Shown here: piece by piece, positions 48,528 through 60,252 of the stretch
Position numbering within the stretch: position 1 is the first letter of the stretch
How the letters are laid out: each line of letters begins with the position of its first letter
Made by a program: the position numbers and the translations under genes
Notes under the pieces: model-generated
Databases searched by the model: none
The model's input: the letters and a program-made list of their open reading frames with translations, nothing else
Told to the model about the DNA's origin: nothing
Assembly (NCBI GenBank): GCA_964247055.1
Contig: OZ176057.1
Span: forward strand, 4,526,001-4,590,000
DNA from: Paragordius varius
Taxonomy: Eukaryota > Nematomorpha
DNA length: 64,000 nt
Direction: 5' to 3'

Positions 48528-51500
48528 TTATGATTGTTTTTGCCGTTGTCTAGATATTAAATAAAATTTTGATAAAATTTCAGATTCTTTGGACGACATT
48601 TGTTGAAAGTCTTGATCGGTTTTGTGATCATAACCCAATAGGTGACATATTCCATGCACAAGAATAATCTAAATTCATTTTTCACAAAAATATATAAATA
48701 TTATACCCTGAAAATAAAGTGCATGATAAATATATAAATTATGTTTTTCATGTAAAAAATTTTAGAATATTTTTATAAACTATCCTTCCAAATTGCAAAG
48801 CAGCTGATTAAAACGATTAATTATTTATAATATGAAACCTTAATCTATTAATTAGCAGTTCAATAACTTTTTATTTTTTTGCTGAAAATTTTTTGGTTTC
48901 GTACTCCAGAGCTTAGAATAATAAAGTGGTTTTCAACAAGCGGGTAGCATGCAGTATACGAAAAACTTATAAAAAAATTGGAAATTCCATAATTCCCAAA
49001 AATATAGTTTAAGACAAAATAATTGTTGGTTCTGAGAAAGTCTTAGCATATTTTGGCAAGGAATAGAGCAAAAACGGTGAAATAAATAGTTTTTTTGTTG
49101 TATTCTTATTTTTTTAGGTCTTAAGTGTTTAAATTAAATAAAATATATATAATAGCGGCCCGTCGAACTTTTTGGACAAAAATGCGATTCGCAAAGCTAT
49201 TTATGTTAGACACTATACTGATCTAGGGTTTTAAAATGAAATCGGGATAGGAGTGCATAAACAGCTATAGAATATGAATAAATATCCAAAATTTGCTGCT
49301 ATATCAACCTTTAAGGGTTTTTTTCCCAACAAGGAGGTAACCCTTCGGATAGAATTACGCCATGAGCAACGGTCCTGTGCATCATCCATTTTCAGGTTTA
49401 AAATAGCCAGATCGTTTTCCACAATAGAAAACTTTGTAATGGACGTCCTTTACGATTTCGCAAACTTGTAGAAAAATTGACCATGCGGTATAGCCAACTT
49501 TCATGTGGGCGTCGGTGAACATGTCCCGCAAATCTCAGACGATTTGTGCGCAAACAGTCGATAAGCGGAGTCATTTGTAGGACAGTATATGGATCAAATT
49601 TATTATTGTAATTATAAAGGTTTGGGTTTGTAGCATAAAGTATAGTTTTTAGAATTCTCCTTTCCGCTTGTTGTAACTTTAGTGAATTTGTTTTGGTTAA
49701 AGCTATAGCTTCGGTTGCGTAAATTAGAACGGGTCGTATGGTGGTGGTGTACATAGTCGATTTGGATTTGAATGAGATGTATTTATTGTTTATTATACTT
49801 TTGAGTTGGTGGTATTTTGACCAGGCGTTTTTTATACGGTTATTGATGGTTGGTTCAAGGCCCCCACCAGCGCTTATAATGTCACCCAAATATGTGAAAC
49901 TTTGTACTGTTTCAAAAGATTCTTCATTACGTACACTTTGTGGAGGCTTAGTTGGGTTGGGCGTGGTGCAATTGCTGCATATAAAATCGTGATGTAATTT
50001 TAGCGATTTCAACTGAGAGCATTTTTTGTGGACCCATTTTTTACATTTGAGGCATTGGATTGCGTTGGTTTTGACTTCTTTATTACATATTGAGCAGGGC
50101 CATTTAATGGGATTGTATTTATTATTATCGTTCATTAATTTTGTTTTTGATACATTTACCTTAAGTCCAAACATCTCTAGCCGTTCTTTCCACCTCGCAA
50201 GATTTGTCTTTAATTGCACTTCACTGTTTGCCATTAATACCAAGTCGTCGGCGTAAAGGATGTTGTATGGTAAGCCTTGCTCTAAAGGTTTAGAGATTTC
50301 ATCCATAATAGTTATAAACAAGAACGGGCTTAAGAGCGAGCCTTGATGCAGCCCGGAGTTAATTGAGAGTGAGTCGGAGTGCCCTATGCTTGTCGCCACC
50401 TGAGCTTTGCACTCGGTATATAATGACATTATTGATTTAACCATCCATTCGTCAATGCCTTTGTTTCGTAGGGCCCATGGGATTAGAGTTCGGGGTACCG
50501 AATCAAATGCCTTTTCGAGGTCGATAAAGGCATAAAATAAGGGGCTATTTCGAAGGTGTGCTTGTTGAAGTTGTCTTAAGATGAAAATGGCGTCTGTGGT
50601 TCCTTTGTTGGGTAAGAAACCACACTGCATTTCATTTATATCTATCCTATCTTTTAGCTTATTTAATAGAATAAGTTCAAAAAGTTTCATACCATGTTCG
50701 AGTAATTTTATTGGACGATAGGAATCAGGGTTAAGTCTGTCCCCTTTGCCCTTATATAGGGGTATTATTAAGCTATTGTTCCATTCGTTTGGAGTTATAT
50801 TATCGTTAATTATACTATTAAATATATTACACAGTATCGGTGTGCTTAGTTTTAAATCCAAGGCGCTGATCATTTCTACAGTAAATTCAGAGGGACCGGA
50901 GGCTTTATTCCTTTTCATGTAACGAATTCCTTTTTCAATATCAATTTCCGTAAACTGTTCAGCACAACTTAATACAGGGGTAGAACATGGTATAAAAGCA
51001 TTACTATCATTAGTGTTGAATATTTTGTAGAAATGGTTCCTCAAGGTTTGTTTTATTATGATAGGATCATAGCTTATAGAGTTATCGGGTAGTTTGATTG
51101 CTTGTTTTGATAGAGTAGAAGATGAATCTTTTATTGATTTGTATATGGATTGTGATTTAACCTGGGCATCCATTTTCAAGCCCTCTTCATGGCCCTTTTT
51201 GCTCATCATTTCCCTTATTGTTTTCCTACATTTTTTCTTTTCAATGGAATATTCTAATTTGGATTCAACTGTTTTTTCGGCTTTCCATTTCTTAAAGGCT
51301 AACTTTTTCAATTTAATACAATCCTTAATAGCAACGTCCCACCACCATTTGAACTTGATGTTATTTACCTTTTTACAGCGTCCTGCTACCTTTTCCAATG
51401 AATCAACACATAATTGTCTGAAGGTGCTCCAGTTAATAGAGTCTGAATTAGAGACCTTATCTGATACCAGCTTTTTATAGGCTTCCACGGTAGATGGATG

Positions 51501-53074
51501 TTTTAGTTTGTTGTAACGTAGTTTTGATACTGTGTTAACTGGGTGATGTGATAAGGTAATATTAAGATCTGCGATTACCAACTTGTGTTGCAATTGCAGA
51601 TCGGGGATTGTAATATTTGTAAAAATGTTTTTTAAAGAATAGCTTGACATAATCAAATCGATGGCAGTGCTTGATTTGCCTGAAACATAAGTGGAATATT
51701 TAGATGTGTCCTTTTTAAAGAAGGTATTAATTATTGTTAAATTGTTATTTGTTGCAAAGTCAAGAATACATTTACCATTTTCATTAAGGGAATTAAGATT
51801 GAATCCTACGTGTACATTTGGGATAGGCAAATTGCCGATATGACCATTAAGGTCTCCAGAAAGAATTAATTTTTCATTTTCAGGGATTCCATTTGAAATT
51901 TGATATAGAGTTGACCAAAACGCATCGGATACTTCAGAGATTGTACCAGAGACCGGTGCGTATAATGAGAATATATTGTAGATATAATTATTGATTTTTA
52001 TTTTTACGAACATAATACGCTCGTTAATATAATGAGTTGAAATAATATTAGATTTTAAACGTTGCGCGATAAAAATGGCGACTCCCGCCTTTTTTCTTTT
52101 GTCTGAGTTACCACACCAAATTAAATGAAAATTTCTAACAGTTTTGGTACCTTGCCCTTTCCATTTGATTTCCTGAATTGAACATATATCCACTTTTCTT
52201 TCATAAAGTCTAGAGGCTATTTCTTCTGATCTCGCTGTCAGTGTATTAACATTCCAAGTCGCTATCCGGAATTTCAATTTTTCACCAAATTTTTTGCGCG
52301 AGGATGGCATTCCTTTCCGCAACCTCCCCAACGGGAGGAAAATGTGTATTAGAAGAAGAAGGTGGGGAAAAAAATAAGTTCAAATAGATTTAAAAGTTTA
52401 CAGCTGTTTAAACGAACGAAATTAATATATTCAAATTTGCTGCTATAATATTTTAAAAGTTTTTCAAGGTAATTATTTATATTTTTGATGATTTTTTTTA
52501 AATATTTAAATTTTTAAAATCATTCATTTAAAAAAAACCAATGCATATTTTAGTTTGAAATTTAAAGTAGACTCATCAAGATCGCTCTTGGTTACAAAGG
52601 TCAATTCAATAAATTTTACATTTCATCCATGCTCCATAACCAATTTTTCCAACAAATATTTGTCTAATGAAAAATTTCAATTTTATGTACATATTAAGCA
52701 AAGAGTACCTTAATAGGTAAGACTTATAAAATAATAGTTTAATCCATACATTTAAATTTGAATAAATGTTATCAGCATATTTATCGGCAATGTATTGCGG
52801 TGAAATAAATAAATCTCCCAAATCATTTGTGTGGGACTTCTGTACAAATTATATTTAAAAAAACTTTGGAGAAGGGAAAACTTAAAATATCAGTGGGACC
52901 ATCAATATTTCTATAGTTTTTGTTGAGAAGTTGAATACGTTTATTATCTAAAAATATGATAGAAAGATCTTTGTTTTCAACGCAAGCAGCTTTTCGTATG
53001 TTACATATATCTTTGGTAATTAATTTCAAATCGAATTTAACAATTTTTTGAGCATTTTTAATGTACAGAGACAT
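48528..53074 (-). CDS. YBEY: YbeY endoribonuclease, complete, 146 aa
   Basis: Metal-dependent single-strand endoribonuclease of the UPF0054 family; in animals it acts in mitochondrial small-subunit rRNA and ribosome maturation. Exons: 53074-52865, 52839-52750, 48668-48528. They join in frame to 146 codons plus stop, close to bacterial (about 155) and human (167) lengths. It begins [12 protein letters not shown], like the human protein, and carries the family strip [10 protein letters not shown] and the zinc/catalytic motif [11 protein letters not shown] in the last exon, with all three histidines present. Intron 1 is 25 nt; keeping it shifts the frame to a stop. Intron 2 is 4081 nt and contains a full-length LINE ORF in the same orientation. 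Missing residues before the metal motif are minimal, so the exon 2/3 junction looks right. Confidence 0.93.
49250..52375 (-). mobile_element. Non-LTR retrotransposon (LINE) with intact ORF, in YBEY intron 2
   Basis: The ORF and its flanks have higher GC and more even codon use than the surrounding intron. Boundaries are approximate: no target duplication or tail was resolved, and the 3' side merges into AT-rich DNA near 49140-49250. It is in sense orientation with YBEY. Apurinic-type endonuclease plus RT with an internal zinc finger fits the RTE/CR1-like side of non-LTR elements; the clade is not settled. Confidence 0.85.
49398..52310 (-). CDS. LINE endonuclease-reverse transcriptase, 970 aa, uninterrupted
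   Basis: Start chosen at the ATG giving [11 protein letters not shown]; the frame is open seven codons further upstream without another ATG. Residue numbers count from this ATG. Endonuclease (about 10-260): [38 protein letters not shown] and HKLVIADL. Reverse transcriptase (about 450-750): [47 protein letters not shown], the YADD catalytic box and [12 protein letters not shown]4HC3-type (PHD-like) finger follows: [17 protein letters not shown] and CSNC. The tail has [11 protein letters not shown]. No stop or frameshift, and every catalytic box is present, so the copy could be recent. The single-ORF layout has no separate gag-like ORF1 upstream in the window. Confidence 0.95.
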   Translation of the reverse strand: MPSSRKKFGEKLKFRIATWNVNTLTARSEEIASRLYERKVDICSIQEIKWKGQGTKTVRNFHLIWCGNSDKRKKAGVAIFIAQRLKSNIISTHYINERIMFVKIKINNYIYNIFSLYAPVSGTISEVSDAFWSTLYQISNGIPENEKLILSGDLNGHIGNLPIPNVHVGFNLNSLNENGKCILDFATNNNLTIINTFFKKDTSKYSTYVSGKSSTAIDLIMSSYSLKNIFTNITIPDLQLQHKLVIADLNITLSHHPVNTVSKLRYNKLKHPSTVEAYKKLVSDKVSNSDSINWSTFRQLCVDSLEKVAGRCKKVNNIKFKWWWDVAIKDCIKLKKLAFKKWKAEKTVESKLEYSIEKKKCRKTIREMMSKKGHEEGLKMDAQVKSQSIYKSIKDSSSTLSKQAIKLPDNSISYDPIIIKQTLRNHFYKIFNTNDSNAFIPCSTPVLSCAEQFTEIDIEKGIRYMKRNKASGPSEFTVEMISALDLKLSTPILCNIFNSIINDNITPNEWNNSLIIPLYKGKGDRLNPDSYRPIKLLEHGMKLFELILLNKLKDRIDINEMQCGFLPNKGTTDAIFILRQLQQAHLRNSPLFYAFIDLEKAFDSVPRTLIPWALRNKGIDEWMVKSIMSLYTECKAQVATSIGHSDSLSINSGLHQGSLLSPFLFITIMDEISKPLEQGLPYNILYADDLVLMANSEVQLKTNLARWKERLEMFGLKVNVSKTKLMNDNNKYNPIKWPCSICNKEVKTNAIQCLKCKKWVHKKCSQLKSLKLHHDFICSNCTTPNPTKPPQSVRNEESFETVQSFTYLGDIISAGGGLEPTINNRIKNAWSKYHQLKSIINNKYISFKSKSTMYTTTIRPVLIYATEAIALTKTNSLKLQQAERRILKTILYATNPNLYNYNNKFDPYTVLQMTPLIDCLRTNRLRFAGHVHRRPHESWLYRMVNFSTSLRNRKGRPLQSFLLWKTIWLF
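52840..52864 (-). other. 25-nt intron in YBEY
   Basis: Starts GTTTTTTTAAATAT and ends TTTGTACAG on the minus strand. Joining FPFSK to [11 protein letters not shown] restores the YbeY frame. Because 25 is not a multiple of three, retention shifts the frame to a stop within eight codons of its 3' end. Confidence 0.85.
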
Positions 53075-53429
53075 CAGCCATTTCTTTCGAAAATATCAGG
53101 TAAAATGAATAAATGGTTATGTAATATGACATATGGAAAAGTAAATAAATCTTTAAAAATTATTTTAAATTACTTACTGTTTTAATTAGAATAATTGCAA
53201 TTTTATTATCAATATTGTTCTCATGTAATTGTTTAAAAGACTTATATGACAGTTTATAAACTTTCGAATATAAAATAGGACAAACACGATTAAATAGAAC
53301 TAATTTAAAACAATATTAAGTTATAGCTGTTGAGATGAAATATAATTAATAATTATTTACCTTCTAACCATAATATGCATTTATTTGCCTAATGTTATAG
53401 CCTAAAGAAAAATAGGAAAGGCTTGGAAA

Positions 53430-53968
53430 TTTTTTATAATTTTACATTACGTTTTCAAAAATTTACAATATGCCCCTGAGAGTCTAAAAAAATATTTTCG
53501 TTTTAATGCCTTGATTTTTAAGACATTTAAGTTTAAATTGCTCTTGGAAAGCATTGTCGAAGCTAAAAAGGTTTAATAATACATATATTGCGGAATTTAA
53601 TTTTAGCAAAAATACTACAAACATAAAATTAACATAATTACTTTTTTAATTTTTTGTATAAACTTTTTTTTAGGGTAGTTTTATCCTAAGCTTAAAATAT
53701 TTTTATAATTTTACATTATGTTTTCAAAAATTTACAATATGCCCCTGAAAGTCTAAAAAAATATTTTCGTTTTAATGCCTTGATTTTTAAGACATTTAAG
53801 TTTAAATTGCTCTTGGAAAGCATTGACGAAGCTAAAAACGTTTAATAATACATATATTGCGGAATTTAATTTTAGCAAAAATACTACAAACATAAAATTA
53901 ACATAATTACTTTTTTAATTTTATGTATATACTCTTATTTTAGGGTAGTTTTATCCTAAGCTTAAAAT
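53430..53968. repeat. Direct tandem duplication, two units of 269 bp
   Basis: Two adjacent copies differ at only a handful of positions; both contain CAATATGCCCCTGA and ATATTGCGGAATTTAAT. Upstream of YBEY. Near-identity implies a young duplication. Confidence 0.9.
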
Positions 53969-54016
53969 AGACTATTTTAAGTTCTTTCATACAAGGTGTC
54001 CATAAAAAAATTGAGA

Positions 54017-54018
<2 letters not shown>

Positions 54019-54060
<42 letters not shown>

Positions 54061-54600
54061 TGAAAAATATCGGGTTTACTATGCTTTTGGTTTTGGCACA
54101 TATAATCTAAGACATCTACACTTTTGTGGTACATCCATATAAAACATGGCAAAATTCGTGTACATGTTAAATTTATTTAGTGATAACTAAATGCTTTATT
54201 TCAAAAAATATTACTATTATCATAAAATTTAGACATACTAGATCACCTCCAAAAGTCGTAATGTTTTCTAAAATGGGTTAGTTCTCTAATGTAAAAATGG
54301 CGCGATTGCCCAATAAAAAACTTAAATATATGTAAAGTTTGAGATCAATAGATTTTATATATTTTGCGAAAATTATTTATACAGCAAAATTTTCTTAAAG
54401 CTTACTTCATACTATATGAAAAAACAGTTTTTCATAATATTATGCAGTTAAATATTTACATCTAGGATTTACTTCGTTTGCTTATAAAATTGATTTAATT
54501 GTTAAAAATATTTTATACCACAAACATTTTAAAGATGAAAGAAGGTTAAAAAATTTTCAGCAATATCTAATTCTATAAAATAGACATATGTGCAATATAT
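54019..54600. mobile_element. TA microsatellite followed by an M6-related fragment
   Basis: A TA run at 54019-54058 leads into CTATGCTTTTGGTTTTGGCA and CACTTTTGTGGTACATCC, matching one arm of the M6 foldback at 11040-12155. The second arm was not found. The rest up to about 55190 holds nothing recognisable. Confidence 0.45.
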
Positions 54601-55597
54601 TAGTCACTTGCTGATGGCACTTAAACCCTTATGTGGGAACTAAGATTCTCTTATACTTTCTAAGAAATAAAAGTTGATATTAAAAATGATAAACATATGT
54701 TTGGCCGTCAATTTAAATAGGGTTCAAGACTACATTAGTACAAAATTGCTATACTCGGGGATCGTGTCACGCTTTGTGTCCTACAGTGGCTATTTTATCA
54801 CGATTGAAACACCCAAAAGACTTTAGCTATAAAATTGGTTCCGATTAACTAAAATATTGGCCTAAAACGTTTAAGAGAAGGGTTTATTATCAGGTGGTAG
54901 AATTTGATGCACAAATCCTGGAAACTGATGAAACTGAATCTATGAATCAACATATTTTGTGCATTGAATTTTTAATATAATATACCTCATTCGCATTTTA
55001 GTTTTTTCACCTTTTATACTCAAATTTATTTACAAATTTAAATTTATAATATCTCATGAATAGCTTTTAAAAAAATTTATATTTGAAAATTAAATTATTC
55101 CCTTTGAAAGCATTTTTTTAGGGAATCCATAATGGTTTAATTTGTGATTAATTATTTTGATAAACTTAAAGCTGAATCTCGGTGAAAACAAGGAATAAAA
55201 GGACTTAAGAAACTCAAATTAATAGTAGAATTATTGACGATCAACCTAAATTTTATTTCCATTTTAAGAGATATTATATTCGATTTAAATATTATAAGGT
55301 TACCAACATTATATAATTTCAGAACCAAAAAGAGTTTTATTTATTGGTAAAATATAAATAATTGAGTTACATTACAGCTTATACTCTATAAAATTTGTTC
55401 GAATAACTATTACATTAAAGATATATTATAGGGTAAAAAAAAGTCTAAGGGAAGTAATATACTTTGTTTTATGGCTTAAATAAAGTGGGAACCAAATTAT
55501 TCATGCTGCAAACATAGGAATGTTAACCAAAAACCCAAAATTATTTTTATAAAAAAAATTTGTAGAAATGTTTTATATAAAATGTGTGGAGCACAAA

Positions 55598-55955
55598 TTA
55601 ATCATCATCTTGAGTGGTCCTTCGCCTTGAATTTCGATCATTGGAAGTCCTTCTTGCTTGAGTCCTGCGGCGTCGAGCAGATGGAGTTGAACGCCTCCTT
55701 TTAGTGGTGCGGTTATCATCGTCACTATCATCATCATCATTGGTGTCTCTTTTGAGGCGATTAGGGGAAATTATTAGCTCATACTCCAAATCATCAAAAT
55801 TAGCTATTGATTTTAATTCTCGATTCCCTCCTTTAAACAATTGAAATTTTACAAATAATAATGAGGAGAAAACACGGAAAAATACCTTGAACCGAATTAT
55901 ATTGTACTATGAATAATGCCACAATTGTTAAAGCATAAAAAAATTTAAGCTCCAT
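55598..55955 (-). CDS. Secreted Asp/Arg-rich protein, 100 aa, two exons
   Basis: Exons 55955-55886 and 55830-55598 join across a 55-nt GT-AG intron in matching phase (303 nt with stop). The first exon is almost exactly a signal peptide: MELKFFYALTIVALFIVQ, then YNSVQ. The mature part opens with GGNRELKSIANFDDLEYELI, followed by a possible dibasic site (RLKRD), an acidic run (TNDDDDSDDDN) and a strongly basic, Arg/Ser/Thr-rich tail with SARRRRTQARRTSN, ending TTQDDD. No cysteines. I recognise no family; a propeptide, a nucleic-acid- or matrix-binding secreted protein, or a lineage-specific effector are all possible. Neighbours give no clue. The clean signal exon and perfect splice phase argue that it is real. 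Confidence 0.75.
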
Positions 55956-56544
55956 TTTTTCAAAAAAAGTTAATTATAAAATGGTATTGTATCGAAATGA
56001 TCATTTATCATAAATGTTAAATGGTGCCAAAAAATACGCTACATTATATGTCATTACAGTCAAAACAAAGTTTTTTGGCGTTGCGCATTAATTACATCCA
56101 CGATAATTATCCTTTCAAATAGGTATTTTATTTTACTAAAATTTAGATTTTTTTTATGTTAAATAAAAAATCACGTGAAAATTATTGTAACCGGTATTAT
56201 ATTGGATGTTTCGCTGATGGATATAAAATATTATTTGCATAATTATTTGGCCTACATTATAAATATTATTCATATATATATCTTTAATACACTACAAATT
56301 AGCTACTAGGAGAAAATTGTTTGTTATTTAAAAAAAATACATAATCAATATTTTTATCTTAAAATAAAACATTTTGTCCACAGGTAAAAGTTAATTCAAA
56401 CTCAGCATTGCCAATCCACACTAACGTATCCGAAGTTAAATATATGGGCATTTCAATTTAAAATAGGAACATTATGAATTTACAAAAATAAAATATATCT
56501 TAGATTGATTGCACTAATCTAACCTAAGTTACATGCAAGATTTA

Positions 56545-57578
56545 GGGTCGGGTGATAAAAAAATTTTTTTGACTTGACTTGCAAGTTTTTCAAGTCATGG
56601 CTTGCTTTCATGTGATAAAAAAAATTTAACATTACACGACTTAAGTCAAACAAGAAAACTTGATATGGAGGTGATAAAAAATCATATGATCAAGTAAAAC
56701 TTAAAGATTTTGCAAGTGTGGTGTAGGGCACACTTGACAGATTTAAAAATATGGATAAAAATTTTTTGGAAACAATTTATGTATAAAATTTAGGTTTTAT
56801 ATGTAATTCAAACCTTTGTTAATGCTATAAGTTGTTAATTTTATAAACTTTGGCTAATTAATTTTTTAATTGGGTGGATATAAAAGAGGATAAATTTATA
56901 GAAAAACTCTGCTAATATTTAATAACACGGCACATAAAAATATGCTAAATATATCGATTCCGTGACCGCAAAAAAATTGGATTCTAGAAAATTTCTTTAA
57001 ATTAATAATTAAATATTAATCTTGTAAAATTTCAAATCTTCATTTAGAAGCAAAACTTCACTAAAAACCAATGTAAAGAATTTATTTCATCATAAATTTA
57101 TTTCGAATGTAATGTTTATAATCAATTAAAAATAATTATGTTATATTGTATCAACATCTTCCCATTATATTTGCAACTGGACTCCAAACAAAAGTAGTGT
57201 GGTAAAATAATGGAAAGTGTTTTAAGGGCGAATGGTTTCATCAATCTAAAAATTATTACCAGGCTCAAAATTTAGAAAACTCTATATATTAAATAAGATA
57301 CGTGCCAGTGAGTTTGAAAAACTTCAATAAATGCATATTGTTTTTATTGTTTATCTTTTTGTGCCTTATTTCATAAATTTTAGCTGAAAATGATCAAAAA
57401 AGTTTCCATAAAATTCGAATCGGGTGGCAAAAAACTGTTACATTCATAAACAAAAGACTTGACTTAAGTGTTTTTTTTATCACCGATCTTCAAGTGTACA
57501 CTTGCTGGCCTAAGTAATCTTGCTCAACTTGCCACGCTTGGCTTACAAGTCAAGTACGACTTTTTTATCACCCGACCC
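56545..57578. mobile_element. Complete non-autonomous Harbinger MITE, 1034 bp
   Basis: Inverted ends GGGTCGGGTGATAAAAAA and TTTTTTATCACCCGACCC. TTA flanks both sides (56542-56544 and 57579-57581), the classic 3-bp PIF/Harbinger duplication. Its interior matches 19994-22652 without the nested insertions. No ORF of note. Confidence 0.9.
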
Positions 57579-57979
57579 TTAATGTCACGCTGTGTCATTG
57601 GGCCTAATATTTAAAGCTGTAAGTTTTAACATCGGAACAAATTAATTAATCATAATTATTTTTTTAAACAATATAAATTTGTTTTTTATTGTCTGATAAT
57701 ATTATTGGTGCCATATTCCTTGATTTTATACGTATTAGGTAATTAAAAGCAAAATATAATCTTGATAAATGAAAGTTTCGTTAAGAATGTTGATTTAAGC
57801 AGTTTAGTTCCTATATCGCACCTTATGAATGATGATTTAATTCTAATTACTTATTAATGTGAAATGCTAAATTCTTTTATTTTATAAATTTGTAATTTCG
57901 ATACGCATTTTTCCGTATCGCGGATCATGTTTGTTATATCCTCTTCAAAGTGTTTGACTTAGAATTATAAACTCTAAAA

Positions 57980-59240
57980 TAACGACAGATAATTTTTATG
58001 CAAAATTGTTAGTTTTTTTCATACCTGAGAAAAAAAGTTCATTTGAGGAACGGAAACAAGAGGAAAAATAGACAAAGTGAATTAAATGAAAAAACCAAAG
58101 TTGGGGAATAGTTTAAATATCTGCAAAAGAGTTAGCTGATAATGACAAATAAATGGTTTTAATAATACGACAGACAGTTTTACATGGCCACTCCATGTAT
58201 TTATTACATAACCAAACAGGCTATATAAGTCCACAAAATGGAAAAACAAGCTAAAGGTTGATTCGCTTAGCTGAGTTTCTCTTTTAAAAAAATTAGTCTA
58301 TTTTTTTTAAAAAAAACGCTCTATACAGATAAACACCTGTAAGAAACCAAATATAAATTGAATAATTATTGGATGAATTGGATACCAAAATGAATGTGGA
58401 GCTATTGGGCACTGTTTTATTGGTAAGGCTTAATTTACGATTTTGAGACTGTATTAGGTCCTGAAAACGCAAAGAAGGGTTTCGGTACTTATGATATAAT
58501 CGTATTAATATATATATGAGCTTAGGTTATTTTAACTGTCTCCTTTGTTGTTGTCAGTATCAAATATAGTATGTTTAAAATGTATTTAAAAATTTATTAG
58601 CAAAATTTTGTTGAAACTTACTTTTTGCTACTTCCAAGCCTGGAAAAAGTGTAAAAACGCTTTAAAATATTAAACATGTTTTCAATGGAATTTGAGGATG
58701 GTTATCATGTCTAATACCTCAGAAGTTTACTTTAAAGGTTCGTTAGCGTTTAAGTTTAGGTGTTTTGAATGAAAACAATTTATATTTAACATAGATTTAA
58801 AGGCGAGCAAACGAATATTTCATACATAATTCTGATTGATAGAAATGTTAGCATCATTAAATCATAAGGAGGTGTATTATAATATTTAAAGCGTTTTTAA
58901 ACCGATTTATTATGCCTCATAATAGTATGAATTAGGCTTTAACAAAATTTAGGTCAATTAATTTTTTAATTATCAATTTTTTAATGCTTTTTTCAATGTC
59001 AAAATTTAACATAGTTATAAAATTTTCATCGCTCAATCCCGGCATTTTTGCGTTTAACAAGCTCATTTTAGAGGAGCAAAAAATTGTTTGGAGCCCACTT
59101 AATTTTCTTGGTAAAAGGAGCAAAGTTGAGAGGTTGATTGATGATAGCAACTTTTTAGCTGTTAGTAAATTTAAAATTAGCTGGGTAAGCACCGAAATTC
59201 AATTTATTATCTGTTTATAAATTAATTTTTAGGTTAAGAG
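57980..59240. mobile_element. M6-like degenerate element
   Basis: Blocks such as TTAGCAAAATTTTGTTGAAAC and GAGGAGCAAAAAATTGTTTGG resemble the interior of the M6 foldback. Boundaries are uncertain. Confidence 0.35.
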
Positions 59241-59392
59241 CCATAATATTCTTCAACATATTTCGTTTAGATTTGTATAAACTTCTAGAGATACAATATT
59301 TAACATAAAAAATGAAATAAAATCTGAGTAATGAAACAACAAATTAAAATTATTTTTTCAATTTTTGTCGTATTTGCATTTAAGTATGCATT

Positions 59393-59600
59393 TTAATGGT
59401 TGCCAATTTCACACTATTGTTGGGCAATTTGCAATACAGTGTATAGTGTATGGAAAAACGTTACAAAATGCTCGAATAAACAATTTTTAATGTCTTACAT
59501 TATTGATTTATGTTAATCAATGTTTAGTTGTTTTACCAAGCATTTTATGTTGCAAATTGCCCCACGATAGTGTGAAGTAACAAACTATTAAAATACGGTA
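59393..59600. mobile_element. M2 MITE copy 5
   Basis: Arms TATGCATTTTAATGGTTGCC and its diverged inverse ending CTATTAAAATACGGTA, with GGGCAATTTGCAATACAG and TTGCAAATTGCCCCACGAT inside. Confidence 0.75.
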
Positions 59601-60252
59601 ATTTTTATGTAAATAAACATAATGTTATATAAATGACAGGGTAATAATCAGATAGCCAAGAAGAACTATCTCCTGGAAATTTAATTTTTGGTAAAAATAA
59701 AGAAAAAAAGATTTAAGTTTATATGGTTAATTATTGCTATAAATATGGTGAGATTATTAAAATTAAAGAAATGGCATTGGAAATAAAAATTATAAAAAAC
59801 AGATTCAAGTTAAATGGTGAGATTAGTAAAATTAAAGGAATGGAATTGAAAATTAATAATGGAAAAATTTAATAAACTTATTTGTTTCCAAACAATCGAT
59901 TCGATATAAGGATCTAGCTACCCTAAAATAATTTTGTTATAAAAAAAATAAAGTTATATTAATTTATTTCAACTGTTGCTGTTCAAAAATAAAATAAATT
60001 AATATATAAAAAGCAAAGATGTCTTGATTGCAAAAGAAAAATACAATGTTGTATAAATGTCATAGGAGTATTGCACTAATAACATATATAAAATAGTAAA
60101 AATTGAATTGTACAAAAAAAACGTAAAAACATAAAAACAATAATTTTTTTAAAGTTATATTTCTTTCTTTTATAAATCATTGAATTACGATTGTAAAATA
60201 CATGATTAAATATCATTTCTATTTCATAATTCGCAATTTTTAACATGAGTAA

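Noticed and set aside
58150-58221. Possible last INPP5A exon on the minus strand, reading PVWLCNKYMEW after an AG
   Set aside because: The first residues fit the expected PVxL, but the rest does not resemble the INPP5A tail, and the surroundings look like transposon debris.
59625-59660. Alternative last INPP5A exon, reading PVIYITLCLFT then stop
   Set aside because: There is no AG acceptor directly before the Pro codon.
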